Source of the DNA: Bacteroidota bacterium
GTDB lineage: Bacteria; Bacteroidota; Bacteroidia; Chitinophagales; Saprospiraceae
NCBI GenBank assembly: GCA_024743405.1
Contig: JANSWP010000022.1
Coordinates: 16,632-80,631 of the forward strand
Reading direction: 5' to 3'
Length of the DNA stretch: 64,000 bases
Position 1 is the stretch's first letter; every line of letters begins with the position of its first letter. A program made the position numbers and the translations under genes. Under the pieces are notes generated by a model, which saw only the letters and a list, made by a program, of their open reading frames with translations, ran no database searches and had not been told where the DNA came from. Shown piece by piece: positions 16,977-26,600 of the stretch.

Positions 16977-19316
16977 TTATTTTCGTAAGTATTTCGCAAT
17001 TTTATTAAATAAGTCTTCTGGTTCAAATGGTTTTAAGACATAATCATCCAATCCATATTCCTTAAATTTTTCATCTTTTGAAATATGTGCATGAGCCGTC
17101 ATAGCTAAAATGGGAAGGGTAGCTATGCTGTCTGGCATTTCTTCCCTTATATGTTTTGTTGCCTCATACCCATCCATGACCGGCATTTGAATATCCATTA
17201 GAATAATATCAAAGGACTCTTGCTCCAAAATATCAATAGCAATCTTTCCATTATCAGCGATTTTTAGATAGATATTAGGAAACTTGCGCTCCAATGTTTT
17301 TCGAGCGACCAATTGATTCATTTTATGATCTTCCACCAATAATAACCGGAAAGGTGTCTCTTCGTCAAGTTCAACATGATCTAGTTCTGGCGATTTTGGT
17401 TCTAATTGTGATGCTTCTCCTACTTCAAAAATTAAGTCAAAAAAGAATTTTGAACCCTTTCCTTCCTCGCTAGTCGCCCCTATTTTTCCACCTTGTTGCT
17501 CTACCAAATTTTTACAAATAGAAAGCCCCAAACCAGTGCCTTCATACAATCTGTCCTTTTGGCGAATTCGGGTAAAGGTTTCAAAAATAGCATCTATTTT
17601 TTCTGACGGAATCCCAATCCCGGAGTCTTCCACAATGAATTGTAACTGCACACTATCCACTATATCAAATAGCTTTTTTATATAAATTTTTATAAATCCA
17701 TGATCTGTAAATTTGATGGCATTGCCTACTAGATTATAAAGGATTTGATTGAGTCTCAGTTTATCCCCTAATAAAATCATGGGGGTCTCTTCATCGATAA
17801 TCGTTTCGAAATACAAATCCTTTTCTTGGGCTTTGTATTGCATTACATTAACTAAATTGGCTAATAATTCTTCTAAATTGAAAAACTTATTTTCAAAAAC
17901 AATTTTTCCATTTTGAATAGCCGAAATCTCCAGAATATCATTCACTACACCTAAGAGAATTTCAGAAGACTGTTTTATGGAACTGACCAAATTAAACTGT
18001 TCTTTTTCTAAGTCCATCTGAACAAGAATATTACTCATTCCTAAAATAGCATTCATCGGTGTACGCATCTCATGACTCACACTTGCAATAAATTGCTCTT
18101 TCATCATTGCCGAATGTCTTGCCAAATCCCTCGCTTTCTTCATTTTTTCGGCTTGCTTTCGTTCGGTAATATCTCTAAGGATACAGTTATATCCAATAAA
18201 GTCATCCGCAACAAAAATATTCGCACTGATGACACAATGCCTCACCTCGCCACTTTTGTGAGCAACTTTTATTGAATATTCTTTTATTGATTTTTGAGTT
18301 CGAAGTTTTAGTAAAAATTCATTTTTCTTTTCTCGTGGATAGAATAATTCATGAATGTTATTTTGGCTTTCTAACTCCCTTTTTGGGTAACCAAATAACT
18401 CTGTCGTCGCATTATTAAAATCTACCAATTTGCCCTCCAATGTGGCTATGAAAATTGCATCTTTCGATTCTGTAAAAATCTCCTCATACCGCTCTTGGCT
18501 TTTTAGGAGCTCTTGTTCTGACAGTTTCCTTTCGGTGATATCTTGGATGATTCCATGAATCACCTCTCCATACTCCTGACTTTTCCGAACGGTACATTGG
18601 ATATAGACGTATTTGGAATAGCCATTTGCCTGAGTGACTTTAAGATCTTTTTTCAACTCCCCTACGTCTAAAACATCTCGATTTATTTGATAAAAAAAAT
18701 GGAAAGGGCACTTAGGATCTTCTAAATCTTGTCCCAAAAAAAACGTTTCCCGAGGGGGCAATCCAAATATCCGATATACCTCATCAGAGGCAATAAAATA
18801 ATTAGATTCTGGCTGATACTCCCAATTACCAATGTGAGCAACCCTCTGAGTTTCTTCTAATCGTTTTAAAACTTGGTTTCTTTCAATGGAAAAACGTAAG
18901 GTTTTGGCAAGTAATTCGGAATCAAATGCCCCCTTTACAAGAAAATCTTGAGCACCAGCCTTCACTGCCTTTAAGCCTAAGCTTTTATCTGCTAATCCGG
19001 TTAATACAATGACATTATTATTAGGAAACTTTGTAATCAATTGTGCTAAGGTCTCAAATCCTTGACTATCTGGTAGCGTTAAGTCCAATAGAATCGCCTC
19101 GAAATCCGTATTTTTTTCCAACTCCATCATTGCTTCCGCCAAAGATACTCTGTGATAAATCTCACAGTCTAATAAGTCAGATTCACTTAATAGTATCTCT
19201 ACCAAACGAGCATCCCCTGGATTATCCTCTATGAGTAATATTTTGTTGGTATGCATTGCACCAGAAACTATGTTCAAAGTATTTTCTATGGAAAAGTTAG
19301 TATTCACGTAGTTCAT
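16977..19316 (-). CDS. Hybrid sensor histidine kinase: REC-PAS-PAS-HisKA-HATPase-REC
   Basis: A 779-residue cytoplasmic hybrid kinase. Receiver 1 spans about 23-140 with D78 (ILLDLTLPDSQG). Two PAS/PAC units span about 155-265 and 272-390, each ending in an (I/R)DITERK motif. HisKA has H415 in SVSHEMRTPMNA. The ATPase has N532 in LVGNAIKFTDHG and the G boxes EDSGIGIP and GTGLGLSI. Receiver 2 spans about 655-778 with D708 (ILMDIQMPVMDG). There is no transmembrane segment. The true start may be M21 (codon 19256..19254), where receiver sequence begins. The signal is unknown; the N-terminal receiver suggests input from another kinase. Confidence 0.92.
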   Translation of the reverse strand: MNYVNTNFSIENTLNIVSGAMHTNKILLIEDNPGDARLVEILLSESDLLDCEIYHRVSLAEAMMELEKNTDFEAILLDLTLPDSQGFETLAQLITKFPNNNVIVLTGLADKSLGLKAVKAGAQDFLVKGAFDSELLAKTLRFSIERNQVLKRLEETQRVAHIGNWEYQPESNYFIASDEVYRIFGLPPRETFFLGQDLEDPKCPFHFFYQINRDVLDVGELKKDLKVTQANGYSKYVYIQCTVRKSQEYGEVIHGIIQDITERKLSEQELLKSQERYEEIFTESKDAIFIATLEGKLVDFNNATTELFGYPKRELESQNNIHELFYPREKKNEFLLKLRTQKSIKEYSIKVAHKSGEVRHCVISANIFVADDFIGYNCILRDITERKQAEKMKKARDLARHSAMMKEQFIASVSHEMRTPMNAILGMSNILVQMDLEKEQFNLVSSIKQSSEILLGVVNDILEISAIQNGKIVFENKFFNLEELLANLVNVMQYKAQEKDLYFETIIDEETPMILLGDKLRLNQILYNLVGNAIKFTDHGFIKIYIKKLFDIVDSVQLQFIVEDSGIGIPSEKIDAIFETFTRIRQKDRLYEGTGLGLSICKNLVEQQGGKIGATSEEGKGSKFFFDLIFEVGEASQLEPKSPELDHVELDEETPFRLLLVEDHKMNQLVARKTLERKFPNIYLKIADNGKIAIDILEQESFDIILMDIQMPVMDGYEATKHIREEMPDSIATLPILAMTAHAHISKDEKFKEYGLDDYVLKPFEPEDLFNKIAKYLRK

Positions 19317-19487
19317 TTTGTTAGAACTATTAGTTCTGCCAGTTAATATTATTAAAAGGGGGCAAGTCGGATAAAAAATGAAAATCAGTATGAATCAACA
19401 GCAAAAACCGGAGGGGTCTTAACCTGGTTTACCTTTGCACTTGGAATAGATTTTCAATAAATACAGGGGGGGATGGGACTAAGATGC

Positions 19488-19835
19488 CTAGTTTCTTGGT
19501 ATGAATACAAATTTCGCACCTAATTCGCTCAAAACGAATAAACACAATTCAGAATTAGGATTTTTATAGACAGTTTTAAATTGATTTACTTTTCCTTCTT
19601 GGATAATTTGTTTCGTTACAAACTCTTCTAAAGAGGATGCATTAACCGACCATTTGCCGTTTACACTTTCATTATCAACTATTTGTATACCTATATCAAC
19701 CGAATGTTGATGAATCACAAATATTGGAAATTTAGAAACGTCTTGTTGGATGATTGTATCAGAAGCTTTACCCAAAATATCTTTATAATTTTTTAGTTCT
19801 TCTTCTAACTGTTGAAATGAGGTAGTCTCCGCCAT
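19488..19835 (-). CDS. Conserved-looking hypothetical protein
   Basis: A 115-residue soluble protein that I cannot assign to a named family. The N-terminus is a predicted helix (SFQQLEEELKNYKDILGKAS), followed by strands (FPIFVIHQHSVDIGIQIVD) and a C-terminal hydrophobic strand (SELCLFVLSELGAKFVFIP). Codon usage and the ATG with a clean upstream gap support a real gene. A perfect 20-base palindrome lies 66 bases upstream. Confidence 0.7.
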   Translation of the reverse strand: MAETTSFQQLEEELKNYKDILGKASDTIIQQDVSKFPIFVIHQHSVDIGIQIVDNESVNGKWSVNASSLEEFVTKQIIQEGKVNQFKTVYKNPNSELCLFVLSELGAKFVFIPRN

Positions 19836-19900
19836 ATTATTTATTCAAACTTTTTCACAAATTTAGATAAGAGATTTTGATATTTATAATCTACACAAAC

Positions 19901-19920
19901 TTGATAATTTAAATTATCAA
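19901..19920. promoter_or_regulatory. Perfect 20-base palindrome upstream of the 115-residue protein gene
   Basis: TTGATAATTTAAATTATCAA is fully self-complementary. It lies between the stop of the AIM24 gene (19952) and the start of the next minus-strand gene (19835), where an operator would sit. It may be a dimeric repressor site or a weak terminator for the AIM24 gene. Confidence 0.4.
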
Positions 19921-19951
19921 ATTTATATAGATCATGAGTTTCTAGTTTGAA

Positions 19952-20743
19952 TCAACCATCTCCATCTAATAAATCACCTATAGTACCCAAAATACTGCCT
20001 TCTCCTTTTCCACCACCTGCTCCTCTAAGATTAGATAGGACACGCCCTGCCAATCTTGAAAAAGGTAAAGATTGAACCCAAACAGTCCCTGGTCCCTCCA
20101 ATCGAGCAAAAAATAATCCTTCTCCGCCAAAAACCGTATTTCGAATGCCGCCAACAAGCTGAATATCATAATCTACATCACGAGTAAAACCGACCAAACA
20201 GCCCGTATCTATTTTCAAAACCTCTCCAATCATTAATTCTTTTTCAATCACTGTACCGCCAGCATGCATAAATGCCATTCCATCACCTTCAATCTTTTGC
20301 ATGATAAAGCCTTCTCCACCAAACAACCCTCTTCCCATTTTCTTTGAAAATTCAATACCAACAGAAACACCTTTCGCAGCACACAAAAAAGCATCCTTTT
20401 GGCAAATAATCTTCTCTTCATAGTTACACAAGTCAATTGGAATAATCTTTCCTGGATAAGGCGATGCAAACGATACTTTTTTCTTGCCTCTCCCTTGATG
20501 TGTAAAAGCAGTCATAAACAAACTTTCGCCTGTTAACAAGCGCTTGCCAGCAGAAAAAACTTTATCCCAAATACCTCCTCTTTTGCGACTTCCATCACCA
20601 AAAATAGTAGCCATTTCAATCTCATCATCCATCATCATAAAAGCACCTGATTCGGCAATAACCGTTTCAAATGGATCTAATTCGATTTCGACAAATTGCA
20701 TCTCTTCGCCAAATATTTGATAGTCAATTTCGTGTGTATTCAT
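19952..20743 (-). CDS. AIM24/TIGR00266 family protein
   Basis: A 263-residue soluble protein of the AIM24 (TIGR00266) family with a repeated beta-sandwich fold. Visible features are QFVEIELDPFETVIAESGAF and MMMDDEIEMATIFGDG at the start, the LFMTAFTHQGRGKKKVSFASPY stretch, GGEGFIMQKIEGDGMAFMHAGG, and a glycine-rich C-terminus. The biochemical function of bacterial members is not known; the yeast relative affects mitochondrial membrane complexes. It lies 30 bases downstream of uvrB on the same strand, so it is probably cotranscribed. Confidence 0.9.
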   Translation of the reverse strand: MNTHEIDYQIFGEEMQFVEIELDPFETVIAESGAFMMMDDEIEMATIFGDGSRKRGGIWDKVFSAGKRLLTGESLFMTAFTHQGRGKKKVSFASPYPGKIIPIDLCNYEEKIICQKDAFLCAAKGVSVGIEFSKKMGRGLFGGEGFIMQKIEGDGMAFMHAGGTVIEKELMIGEVLKIDTGCLVGFTRDVDYDIQLVGGIRNTVFGGEGLFFARLEGPGTVWVQSLPFSRLAGRVLSNLRGAGGGKGEGSILGTIGDLLDGDG

Positions 20744-20773
20744 TGGTTATGAGTTTAGATTTAAAAAATTATG

Positions 20774-22795
20774 TCAAACAGATTCTTTCAATTTCTTTTT
20801 CAATGCAAATAATTCATCTCGATATTGTGCAGCTGTAATAAAATCCAATTCTTTCGCAGCTCTTTTCATCTTCTTCTCCGTCTCTGCCATCGTTTTCTCA
20901 ACCTGATCACGGGTCATATAAGCAATTATTGGATCTGCTGCAATACTCGGCTCATCTGGCTCTACATAATATTCTCGATTACCTCGAATATCCAAAATAG
21001 AACGTTGATTAAAAATCTCCTCCTTCGATTTTATGATAGTTGTTGGCGTGATACCATGCTCCTCATTATAAGCCATTTGAATACTTCTACGGCGGTTTGT
21101 TTCTTCTATTGTTCGACGCATGGATTTGGTGACCTTATCCGCATAAAAAATCACCATACCATTTGAATTTCGCGCTGCCCGCCCCGCTGTCTGAGTAAGA
21201 GACTTATCATTCCTTAAAAAACCTTCCTTATCAGCATCCAAAATTGCGACCAACGAAACTTCCGGCAAATCTAATCCTTCTCTTAAAAGGTTCACTCCAA
21301 CTAAAACATCAAAATTTCCAAGCCTAAGGTCACGCAAAATTTCAACCCTTTCCATGGTATCCACTTCTGAATGAATATACCGAACCTTGATGTTCAGTTT
21401 TGCCATATATTTTGACAATTCCTCTGACATCCTTTTAGTCAAGGTCGTCACCAAAACACGCTCATTCTTTTTTATCCTTTCATCAATTTCTTCTAACAAA
21501 TCATCAATTTGATTCAAACTAGGGCGTACATCAATCGGTGGATCAAGCAAACCTGTAGGACGAATTAATTGCTCAATAATCAACCCATCTGTTTGTTCCA
21601 ATTCATAATCTGAGGGTGTTGCACTCACATAAACAATTTGATTGGTCAGTTGCTCAAATTCTGTAAAATTCAATGGTCGATTATCCATTGCCGAAGGTAA
21701 TCGAAAACCATAATTCACTAAATTCAATTTCCGCGCTCGATCTCCCCCCCACATCCCACGTACCTGAGGAATAGTCACATGACTCTCGTCCACCACCAAC
21801 AAATAATCTTCTGGAAAATAATCCAAGAGACAAAAAGGCCGAGTACCCATTTGCCTATTATCGAAAAAACGAGAATAATTTTCAACCCCATTACAATAGC
21901 CCAATTCTCTAATCATTTCAAGATCAAAGGTTGTTCTCTCTTTCACTCGCTTGGCTTCCAAGATTCGTCCCTCCCGCTCAAAATATTTTATTTGAAGATA
22001 TAATTCGTCCTCAATCTCTCTGATAATTTCGCCCATTCTATCACGTGGCGCAATATATAAATTGGCAGGAAAGATGGCCGCAAACTCTAAACTCTCTATG
22101 CGTTTCCCACTTTCAATTTCGAGCATTTCTATTTCCTCAATTTCATCGCCAAAAAAAGTCACCCTATATCCATAATCCACATAAGGTAAATTGATATCAA
22201 CCGTATCCCCACGCACTCGAAAAGTAGCACGCCCAAACTCAATTTCCGTGCGTGAATAAAGACTTTCGACCAAAGAATATAAAAACGTATTGCGCGTAAT
22301 AATTTGCCCTTTTTTTATTCGAATGATACCCTGTTTGTAGTCTTCTGGATTACCCATTCCATAAATACACGATACGGATGCAACAATAATAATATCACGC
22401 CTTCCAGAAAGCAAAGAAGAAGTCGCACGAAGCCTTAATTTATCTACCTCTTCATTAATCTGAAGATCTTTTTCAATAAAAGTATCCGTCACCATAATAT
22501 AGGCTTCAGGCTGATAATAATCGTAATAAGACACAAAATATTCGACCGCATTATCAGGAAAAAACTCTCTAAACTCTCCATATAACTGAGCAGTCAAAGT
22601 CTTGTTATGGGTCAAAACCAAGGTTGGCCGATTCAATTCAGCGATCGCATTCGCAATAGTAAATGTTTTTCCTGAGCCTGTTACACCAAGTAAAACTTGG
22701 GCTTTTTCACCTGCTTTGACGCCATCCACAATTTGTCGAATAGCTTGTGGTTGATCACCAGTTGGCTTAAAAGGAGATTCGAGTTTAAAACTCAT
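20774..22795 (-). CDS. uvrB: Excinuclease ABC subunit B
   Basis: A 673-residue UvrB, the damage-verifying helicase-like subunit of nucleotide excision repair that works with UvrA and UvrC. Walker A GVTGSGKT is at 37-44, and the beta-hairpin region YFVSYYDYYQPEAYIMVTDT is present. The DEAD-like VVDESH and helicase motifs VSATPSDYE, GVNLLREGLDLPEVSLV and QTAGRAARN are present, and the UvrC-binding UVR motif is at about 636-670. Full length and intact. uvrC lies about 31 kb away in this window. Confidence 0.98.
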   Translation of the reverse strand: MSFKLESPFKPTGDQPQAIRQIVDGVKAGEKAQVLLGVTGSGKTFTIANAIAELNRPTLVLTHNKTLTAQLYGEFREFFPDNAVEYFVSYYDYYQPEAYIMVTDTFIEKDLQINEEVDKLRLRATSSLLSGRRDIIIVASVSCIYGMGNPEDYKQGIIRIKKGQIITRNTFLYSLVESLYSRTEIEFGRATFRVRGDTVDINLPYVDYGYRVTFFGDEIEEIEMLEIESGKRIESLEFAAIFPANLYIAPRDRMGEIIREIEDELYLQIKYFEREGRILEAKRVKERTTFDLEMIRELGYCNGVENYSRFFDNRQMGTRPFCLLDYFPEDYLLVVDESHVTIPQVRGMWGGDRARKLNLVNYGFRLPSAMDNRPLNFTEFEQLTNQIVYVSATPSDYELEQTDGLIIEQLIRPTGLLDPPIDVRPSLNQIDDLLEEIDERIKKNERVLVTTLTKRMSEELSKYMAKLNIKVRYIHSEVDTMERVEILRDLRLGNFDVLVGVNLLREGLDLPEVSLVAILDADKEGFLRNDKSLTQTAGRAARNSNGMVIFYADKVTKSMRRTIEETNRRRSIQMAYNEEHGITPTTIIKSKEEIFNQRSILDIRGNREYYVEPDEPSIAADPIIAYMTRDQVEKTMAETEKKMKRAAKELDFITAAQYRDELFALKKKLKESV

Positions 22796-22969
22796 ATTCA
22801 GATGTACAATTTTGGATTTATTATTGACGATTCTTTGGCATTGAAGAATGCAACAAAAATATGTAAAAAAAGGTCAATTACATCTGTCAAAATAAACCAA
22901 ATATCCTGAATCAAAATAAATATTGGAGCGCGTTTGATTTTATTCTCCTTATTCAAAGCTTAATTGAGG

Positions 22970-24049
22970 TTATTTACTAAAAAAATCATCAATCAGCCCA
23001 TGGAAGTGATGAACACCCTTTTCCATCGTAGGAGAGAAACGCCCTGATTTGTAATATCTCGATTGAATACCTAACTGGACATTTTCTACCACCGCTTCAT
23101 CTTCTATTTCAGTATTTTCCAAATTATTAGCTGTTCTTTGAAAAGAAGCATTTTTGAATTTGTAAGTCCTAAAAGAAACTATCGTTTGATTATGAGAAAT
23201 TGGTTGGACATAATTTAAAGAAAGTCCCCATGGATAAAAATTTAACATCAGATTGGGAAATAACCAAAAGTAATAAGCATACACCTTTCGCCCATAATCT
23301 GGTGATCCTTTGGGAATATCAAAATGAGGCTCTCCTTCTCCAGCTATACCAACCTGAAGATTGCAATAAGGGAATATTTCATAGTCATAACTCCCAAAAT
23401 CCAACGCCTGGTTGAGCGCAGGGTGGACAAATGGTACATGAAACCCTTCTAAATAATTGTCACAATACAATGCCCAATGAGCATTGACAGAATAATCCTT
23501 TGTCCCTTCTTCATTAAACTCCAACGTATTCAATGGCATCCATCCTACCCGATCTTGTATTGGGCGAATCAGTTCCTCAAAATCCAGTTTTGGTTCTAAA
23601 GAAATGAAATATAAACCTAACCATTTTCGAAGATGAATTTTAGTAAGATTGTCCGCCTCAGAGGGAAAATTTTCAGTTTTTTCAAATTGAGGCATGCTCT
23701 TAAATTGTCCATCTAAATGAAAACAACGACCATGATAACCACAACTCAACAATCGATTTTTCCCTGCTTTTTCAACAATTATTTTTCCACGATGCGTACA
23801 AACATTTGAAAGACAATGAACCTGATTTGCGCGGTCATGAGTCAATAAAAGTGGCTCATCTAAAACACCCGTCAAAAAAGTAAAAGGATAAACAGCTCCT
23901 TGTTCTTCAACAACATTTGCATCGGCTACATACTGCCAAGTAGAGGCAAATATTTTCTCTTTAGACGCCTCAAAATGAGTAAAATCACGATAGAAATCGG
24001 AAGGTAAGGTTGACGCTTTGCTGATGTTTTTGTGTATTTGAAAAGGCAT
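22970..24049 (-). CDS. Rieske non-heme iron oxygenase alpha subunit
   Basis: A 359-residue ring-hydroxylating-type oxygenase. The Rieske [2Fe-2S] ligands are C84-x-H86 (CTHRG) and C103-x2-H106 (CGYHG). The mononuclear iron site follows in CDNYLEGFHVPFVHPAL, with two histidines; the bridging aspartate D in this motif is present. The family hydroxylates aromatic compounds or demethylates quaternary amines. Substrate cannot be read, and there is no reductase or ferredoxin gene nearby. Its length and N-terminus fit the short Bacteroidota SRPBCC/Rieske group. It stands alone. Confidence 0.9.
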   Translation of the reverse strand: MPFQIHKNISKASTLPSDFYRDFTHFEASKEKIFASTWQYVADANVVEEQGAVYPFTFLTGVLDEPLLLTHDRANQVHCLSNVCTHRGKIIVEKAGKNRLLSCGYHGRCFHLDGQFKSMPQFEKTENFPSEADNLTKIHLRKWLGLYFISLEPKLDFEELIRPIQDRVGWMPLNTLEFNEEGTKDYSVNAHWALYCDNYLEGFHVPFVHPALNQALDFGSYDYEIFPYCNLQVGIAGEGEPHFDIPKGSPDYGRKVYAYYFWLFPNLMLNFYPWGLSLNYVQPISHNQTIVSFRTYKFKNASFQRTANNLENTEIEDEAVVENVQLGIQSRYYKSGRFSPTMEKGVHHFHGLIDDFFSK

Positions 24050-24106
24050 TTCACGAAAATTTCCTAGAATAAAAAAATATAAGTGGTTTCGAAATTATAA
24101 CCGATG

Positions 24107-24319
24107 TTATTGAATACCAAAACGCAATTTCTTTTCATTTAGCCATTTTTCAATTGGTTCATAAAATAACAAAAATGCCACTAAAATATAAAATCCATAA
24201 TCACAAATATTCACAAAAAAGTGAATATCATCATTATCCCAAAATCTTTTCTTCAATTGACCATATCTAATAAAGATAGCTTGATTAAGTAAGTGCTTAG
24301 ACAGAAATAACTTGCACAT
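24107..24319 (-). CDS. Possible small membrane protein or gene remnant cut by a repeat
   Basis: A 70-residue frame with one hydrophobic segment (YGFYILVAFLLFYEPIEKWL). Its first codons (MCKLFLSKHLLN) are encoded by the end of the palindromic repeat at 24288-24457, so either the repeat replaced the original 5' end or the frame is accidental. No family recognised. Confidence 0.25.
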   Translation of the reverse strand: MCKLFLSKHLLNQAIFIRYGQLKKRFWDNDDIHFFVNICDYGFYILVAFLLFYEPIEKWLNEKKLRFGIQ

Positions 24320-24457
24320 ATTATGACGGACTATTTTTTTACCATATTTCGTTAAAAATGCTCGCTATATCTAAGGATATACCTGTGCTTTTTGCCTCAT
24401 CTGGCAAAAAAATAGTTTTCGTCAAATATGGAACTTATTTCTGTCCTAGCACTTACT
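24288..24457. repeat. 170-base MITE-like palindrome, copy A of an inverted pair
   Basis: Terminal inverted repeats AGTAAGTGCTTAGACAGAAA and its inverted counterpart at the right end (CTGTCCTAGCACTTACT), flanked by TA on both sides (24286-24287, 24458-24459). Almost the same sequence occurs in reverse orientation at 28347-28519. The internal core GTTAAAAATGCTCG is at 24351-24364. Confidence 0.8.
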
Positions 24458-24559
24458 TATAAATCCCTGTACTAATAAAGGCTTACACCAAAAAAATAGG
24501 CACGAATTTTATCAATTCGCACCTATTATAGTTCATTCTCTTTTTATCTTATCAAGCGT

Positions 24560-26233
24560 TTATCGGCGCCCTTTTCTTCTACTTCCTCCTCCAATTCTTT
24601 CTCTTCTTCGTCCGCCGCCGCCACTTCTTGGATCACCAATATTTACCCTTAACCTTCGACCTTCAAATTCACTATTTTTGAACTGTGCCAAAACATCTTG
24701 CACCAAATCAGTTTCCACATCGAAAAAAGTAAATTTCCGGTTCATATCAATCCGTCCAATCGAACTTCCTGAAATATGCGTATGTCCACATACGAAAGCC
24801 AAAAATCCACCTTTGCCCTCTACATCCATAGATCCGATATTAATAAATAACCTATTGTAATCTTCTCTTCCTTTCTTTCGTGTTTTCTCCCTCATACCAT
24901 TACTTCCTGGTCTTGGATTCAAATCAGGAGCACGACGATAAGCCTTAAAATAATGGCTAAAAGATAAAGAAGCGACATGCTTAATCAAATCTTCTTTGGA
25001 TAGATCTTCCAAAACTTCCTGAATCTTTGGCAAAAAGTCCTCGATTTCATCCAAAACAGGTACTTCTTTCACCAAATGCATGTGAGATAAAAGGCGTTTT
25101 TCACAGATTTCCTTTCCTGTAGGAATATGCGCTAGTTTGAATTCGATTCGCACTATTCGAGACAATTGTCTCAAAAGTCCCATATCCTTTGGATGTGCTA
25201 AAACTAGAGAAACACCTTTGTTCCCCGCTCGACCTGTTCTACCGGCTCGATGTGTATAAAAAGATTTATCATCAGGTATATTATAGTGAAAAACATGTGT
25301 AATATCCTGAACATCAATTCCTCTGGCAGCGACATCCGTAGCCACTAAAACCTGTAATCTTTTTGACCGAAAATTATCCATCACTCGGTCTCGCTGATGT
25401 TGATTTAAATCTCCATGCAACGCATCTGCATTGTAACCATCTTTCGATAATTTTTCAGCAATTTCTCGGGCATCATTACGTGTTCGAGTAAAAATCAACC
25501 CAAAAGTATCTGCCTCAAAATCTAGAAATCGCTTCAAAGCCAAATACCTTTCTGACCCTCGAACCATAACATATTGATGCTCAATATCAGCATTAGAGGT
25601 GTTCCGGGTTCCTACCGTAATTTCGAAAGGCTCCAACATATAATTTTTGGCAATTCGACGCACATCTGGCGGCATGGTTGCCGAAAATAACCAAGTCAAT
25701 TTCTCATCTGGGGTATCTTTTAAGATATCATCAATCTCCTCTTTGAATCCCATATTCAACATCTCATCCGCTTCATCTAATACTACATAATCAATGGCAG
25801 TGATATCTACCACTCTTCGTCGAATCAAATCACGCAAGCGCCCTGGAGTCGCTACGATGATGTGAACACCTCTCTTGACCTCTCGAATCTGTTTTCCGAT
25901 ATCTGTTCCACCGTACACTTCGAGAATTTTCAATCCTCTCTTTTTCTTAGCAAATAGTTTTAATTCTTTGGAAATCTGAAGACAAAGCTCTCTAGTTGGT
26001 GCGAGCACCAAAGCTTGAGTTTGATTTTCTTCAATGTTGACTAGATCAATTAGTGGCAAACCGAAGGCAGCGGTTTTACCCGTTCCGGTTTGAGCCAAAC
26101 CAACAAAATCTGTGTCATCTTGTAAAAGTCTAGGAATTGCCTTTGCTTGAATAGGGGTGGGTTCTTTGAATCCAATCTCCTCAATGGCATCCAACACTTG
26201 TTGGGAGAGCCCCAACGTTACAAATTCACTCAT
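24560..26233 (-). CDS. DEAD-box RNA helicase with DbpA-type RNA-binding domain
   Basis: A 557-residue ATP-dependent RNA helicase. Motifs in order: Q-motif GFKEPTPIQAKAI, Walker A AQTGTGKT, PTRELCLQ, TPGRL, VLDEADEM, SATMP, then ATDVAARGIDV and HRAGRTGRAG. Residues about 455-530 form a DbpA-like RNA-binding domain (RLFINIGSMDVEGKGGFLAF), followed by a basic Gly/Arg tail. It is like DeaD/CshA proteins, which act in ribosome assembly and cold adaptation. A 14-base tandem repeat lies just upstream. The gene sits inside the inverted repeat pair 24288/28347. Confidence 0.95.
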   Translation of the reverse strand: MSEFVTLGLSQQVLDAIEEIGFKEPTPIQAKAIPRLLQDDTDFVGLAQTGTGKTAAFGLPLIDLVNIEENQTQALVLAPTRELCLQISKELKLFAKKKRGLKILEVYGGTDIGKQIREVKRGVHIIVATPGRLRDLIRRRVVDITAIDYVVLDEADEMLNMGFKEEIDDILKDTPDEKLTWLFSATMPPDVRRIAKNYMLEPFEITVGTRNTSNADIEHQYVMVRGSERYLALKRFLDFEADTFGLIFTRTRNDAREIAEKLSKDGYNADALHGDLNQHQRDRVMDNFRSKRLQVLVATDVAARGIDVQDITHVFHYNIPDDKSFYTHRAGRTGRAGNKGVSLVLAHPKDMGLLRQLSRIVRIEFKLAHIPTGKEICEKRLLSHMHLVKEVPVLDEIEDFLPKIQEVLEDLSKEDLIKHVASLSFSHYFKAYRRAPDLNPRPGSNGMREKTRKKGREDYNRLFINIGSMDVEGKGGFLAFVCGHTHISGSSIGRIDMNRKFTFFDVETDLVQDVLAQFKNSEFEGRRLRVNIGDPRSGGGGRRRERIGGGSRRKGRR

Positions 26234-26600
26234 TAAAATTTTTGAGTTGCGAGTTTCGAGTTGCGAGTTTAGATGAAAGCGACTTTGAAATGAAAATAAT
26301 CCTGAAAAGTCCCGATTTTTTTGCTTTCTGCAACCATTGACCGAAACTCCTAACTCGATAATCCTTTTTTAAAATAAGGCACAAAGGTATATATAAAAAG
26401 GGATTTCTAAAATTTGGTATTCCGTCTTTCGTATTTTATACACTTTTACCAAAAAATTATTCTATTTATTTTTTAGCCGTTTAAAAAATTTTTAGAAATC
26501 GATTTACGCTTTTTAGTTAATAATTAATTTGCTTTTCTTAAAAATTACCAAATAATACTACACTCTAAATAATAAGTGTATTTTCTACAAAATCACAACA
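26234..26600. other. Divergent intergenic region with a 14-base tandem repeat
   Basis: About 370 AT-rich bases between the helicase and the peroxidase-like gene. GAGTTGCGAGTTTC is directly repeated at 26244-26257 and 26258-26271, right at the helicase leader. I see no gene; promoters for both flanking genes must lie here. Confidence 0.6.
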
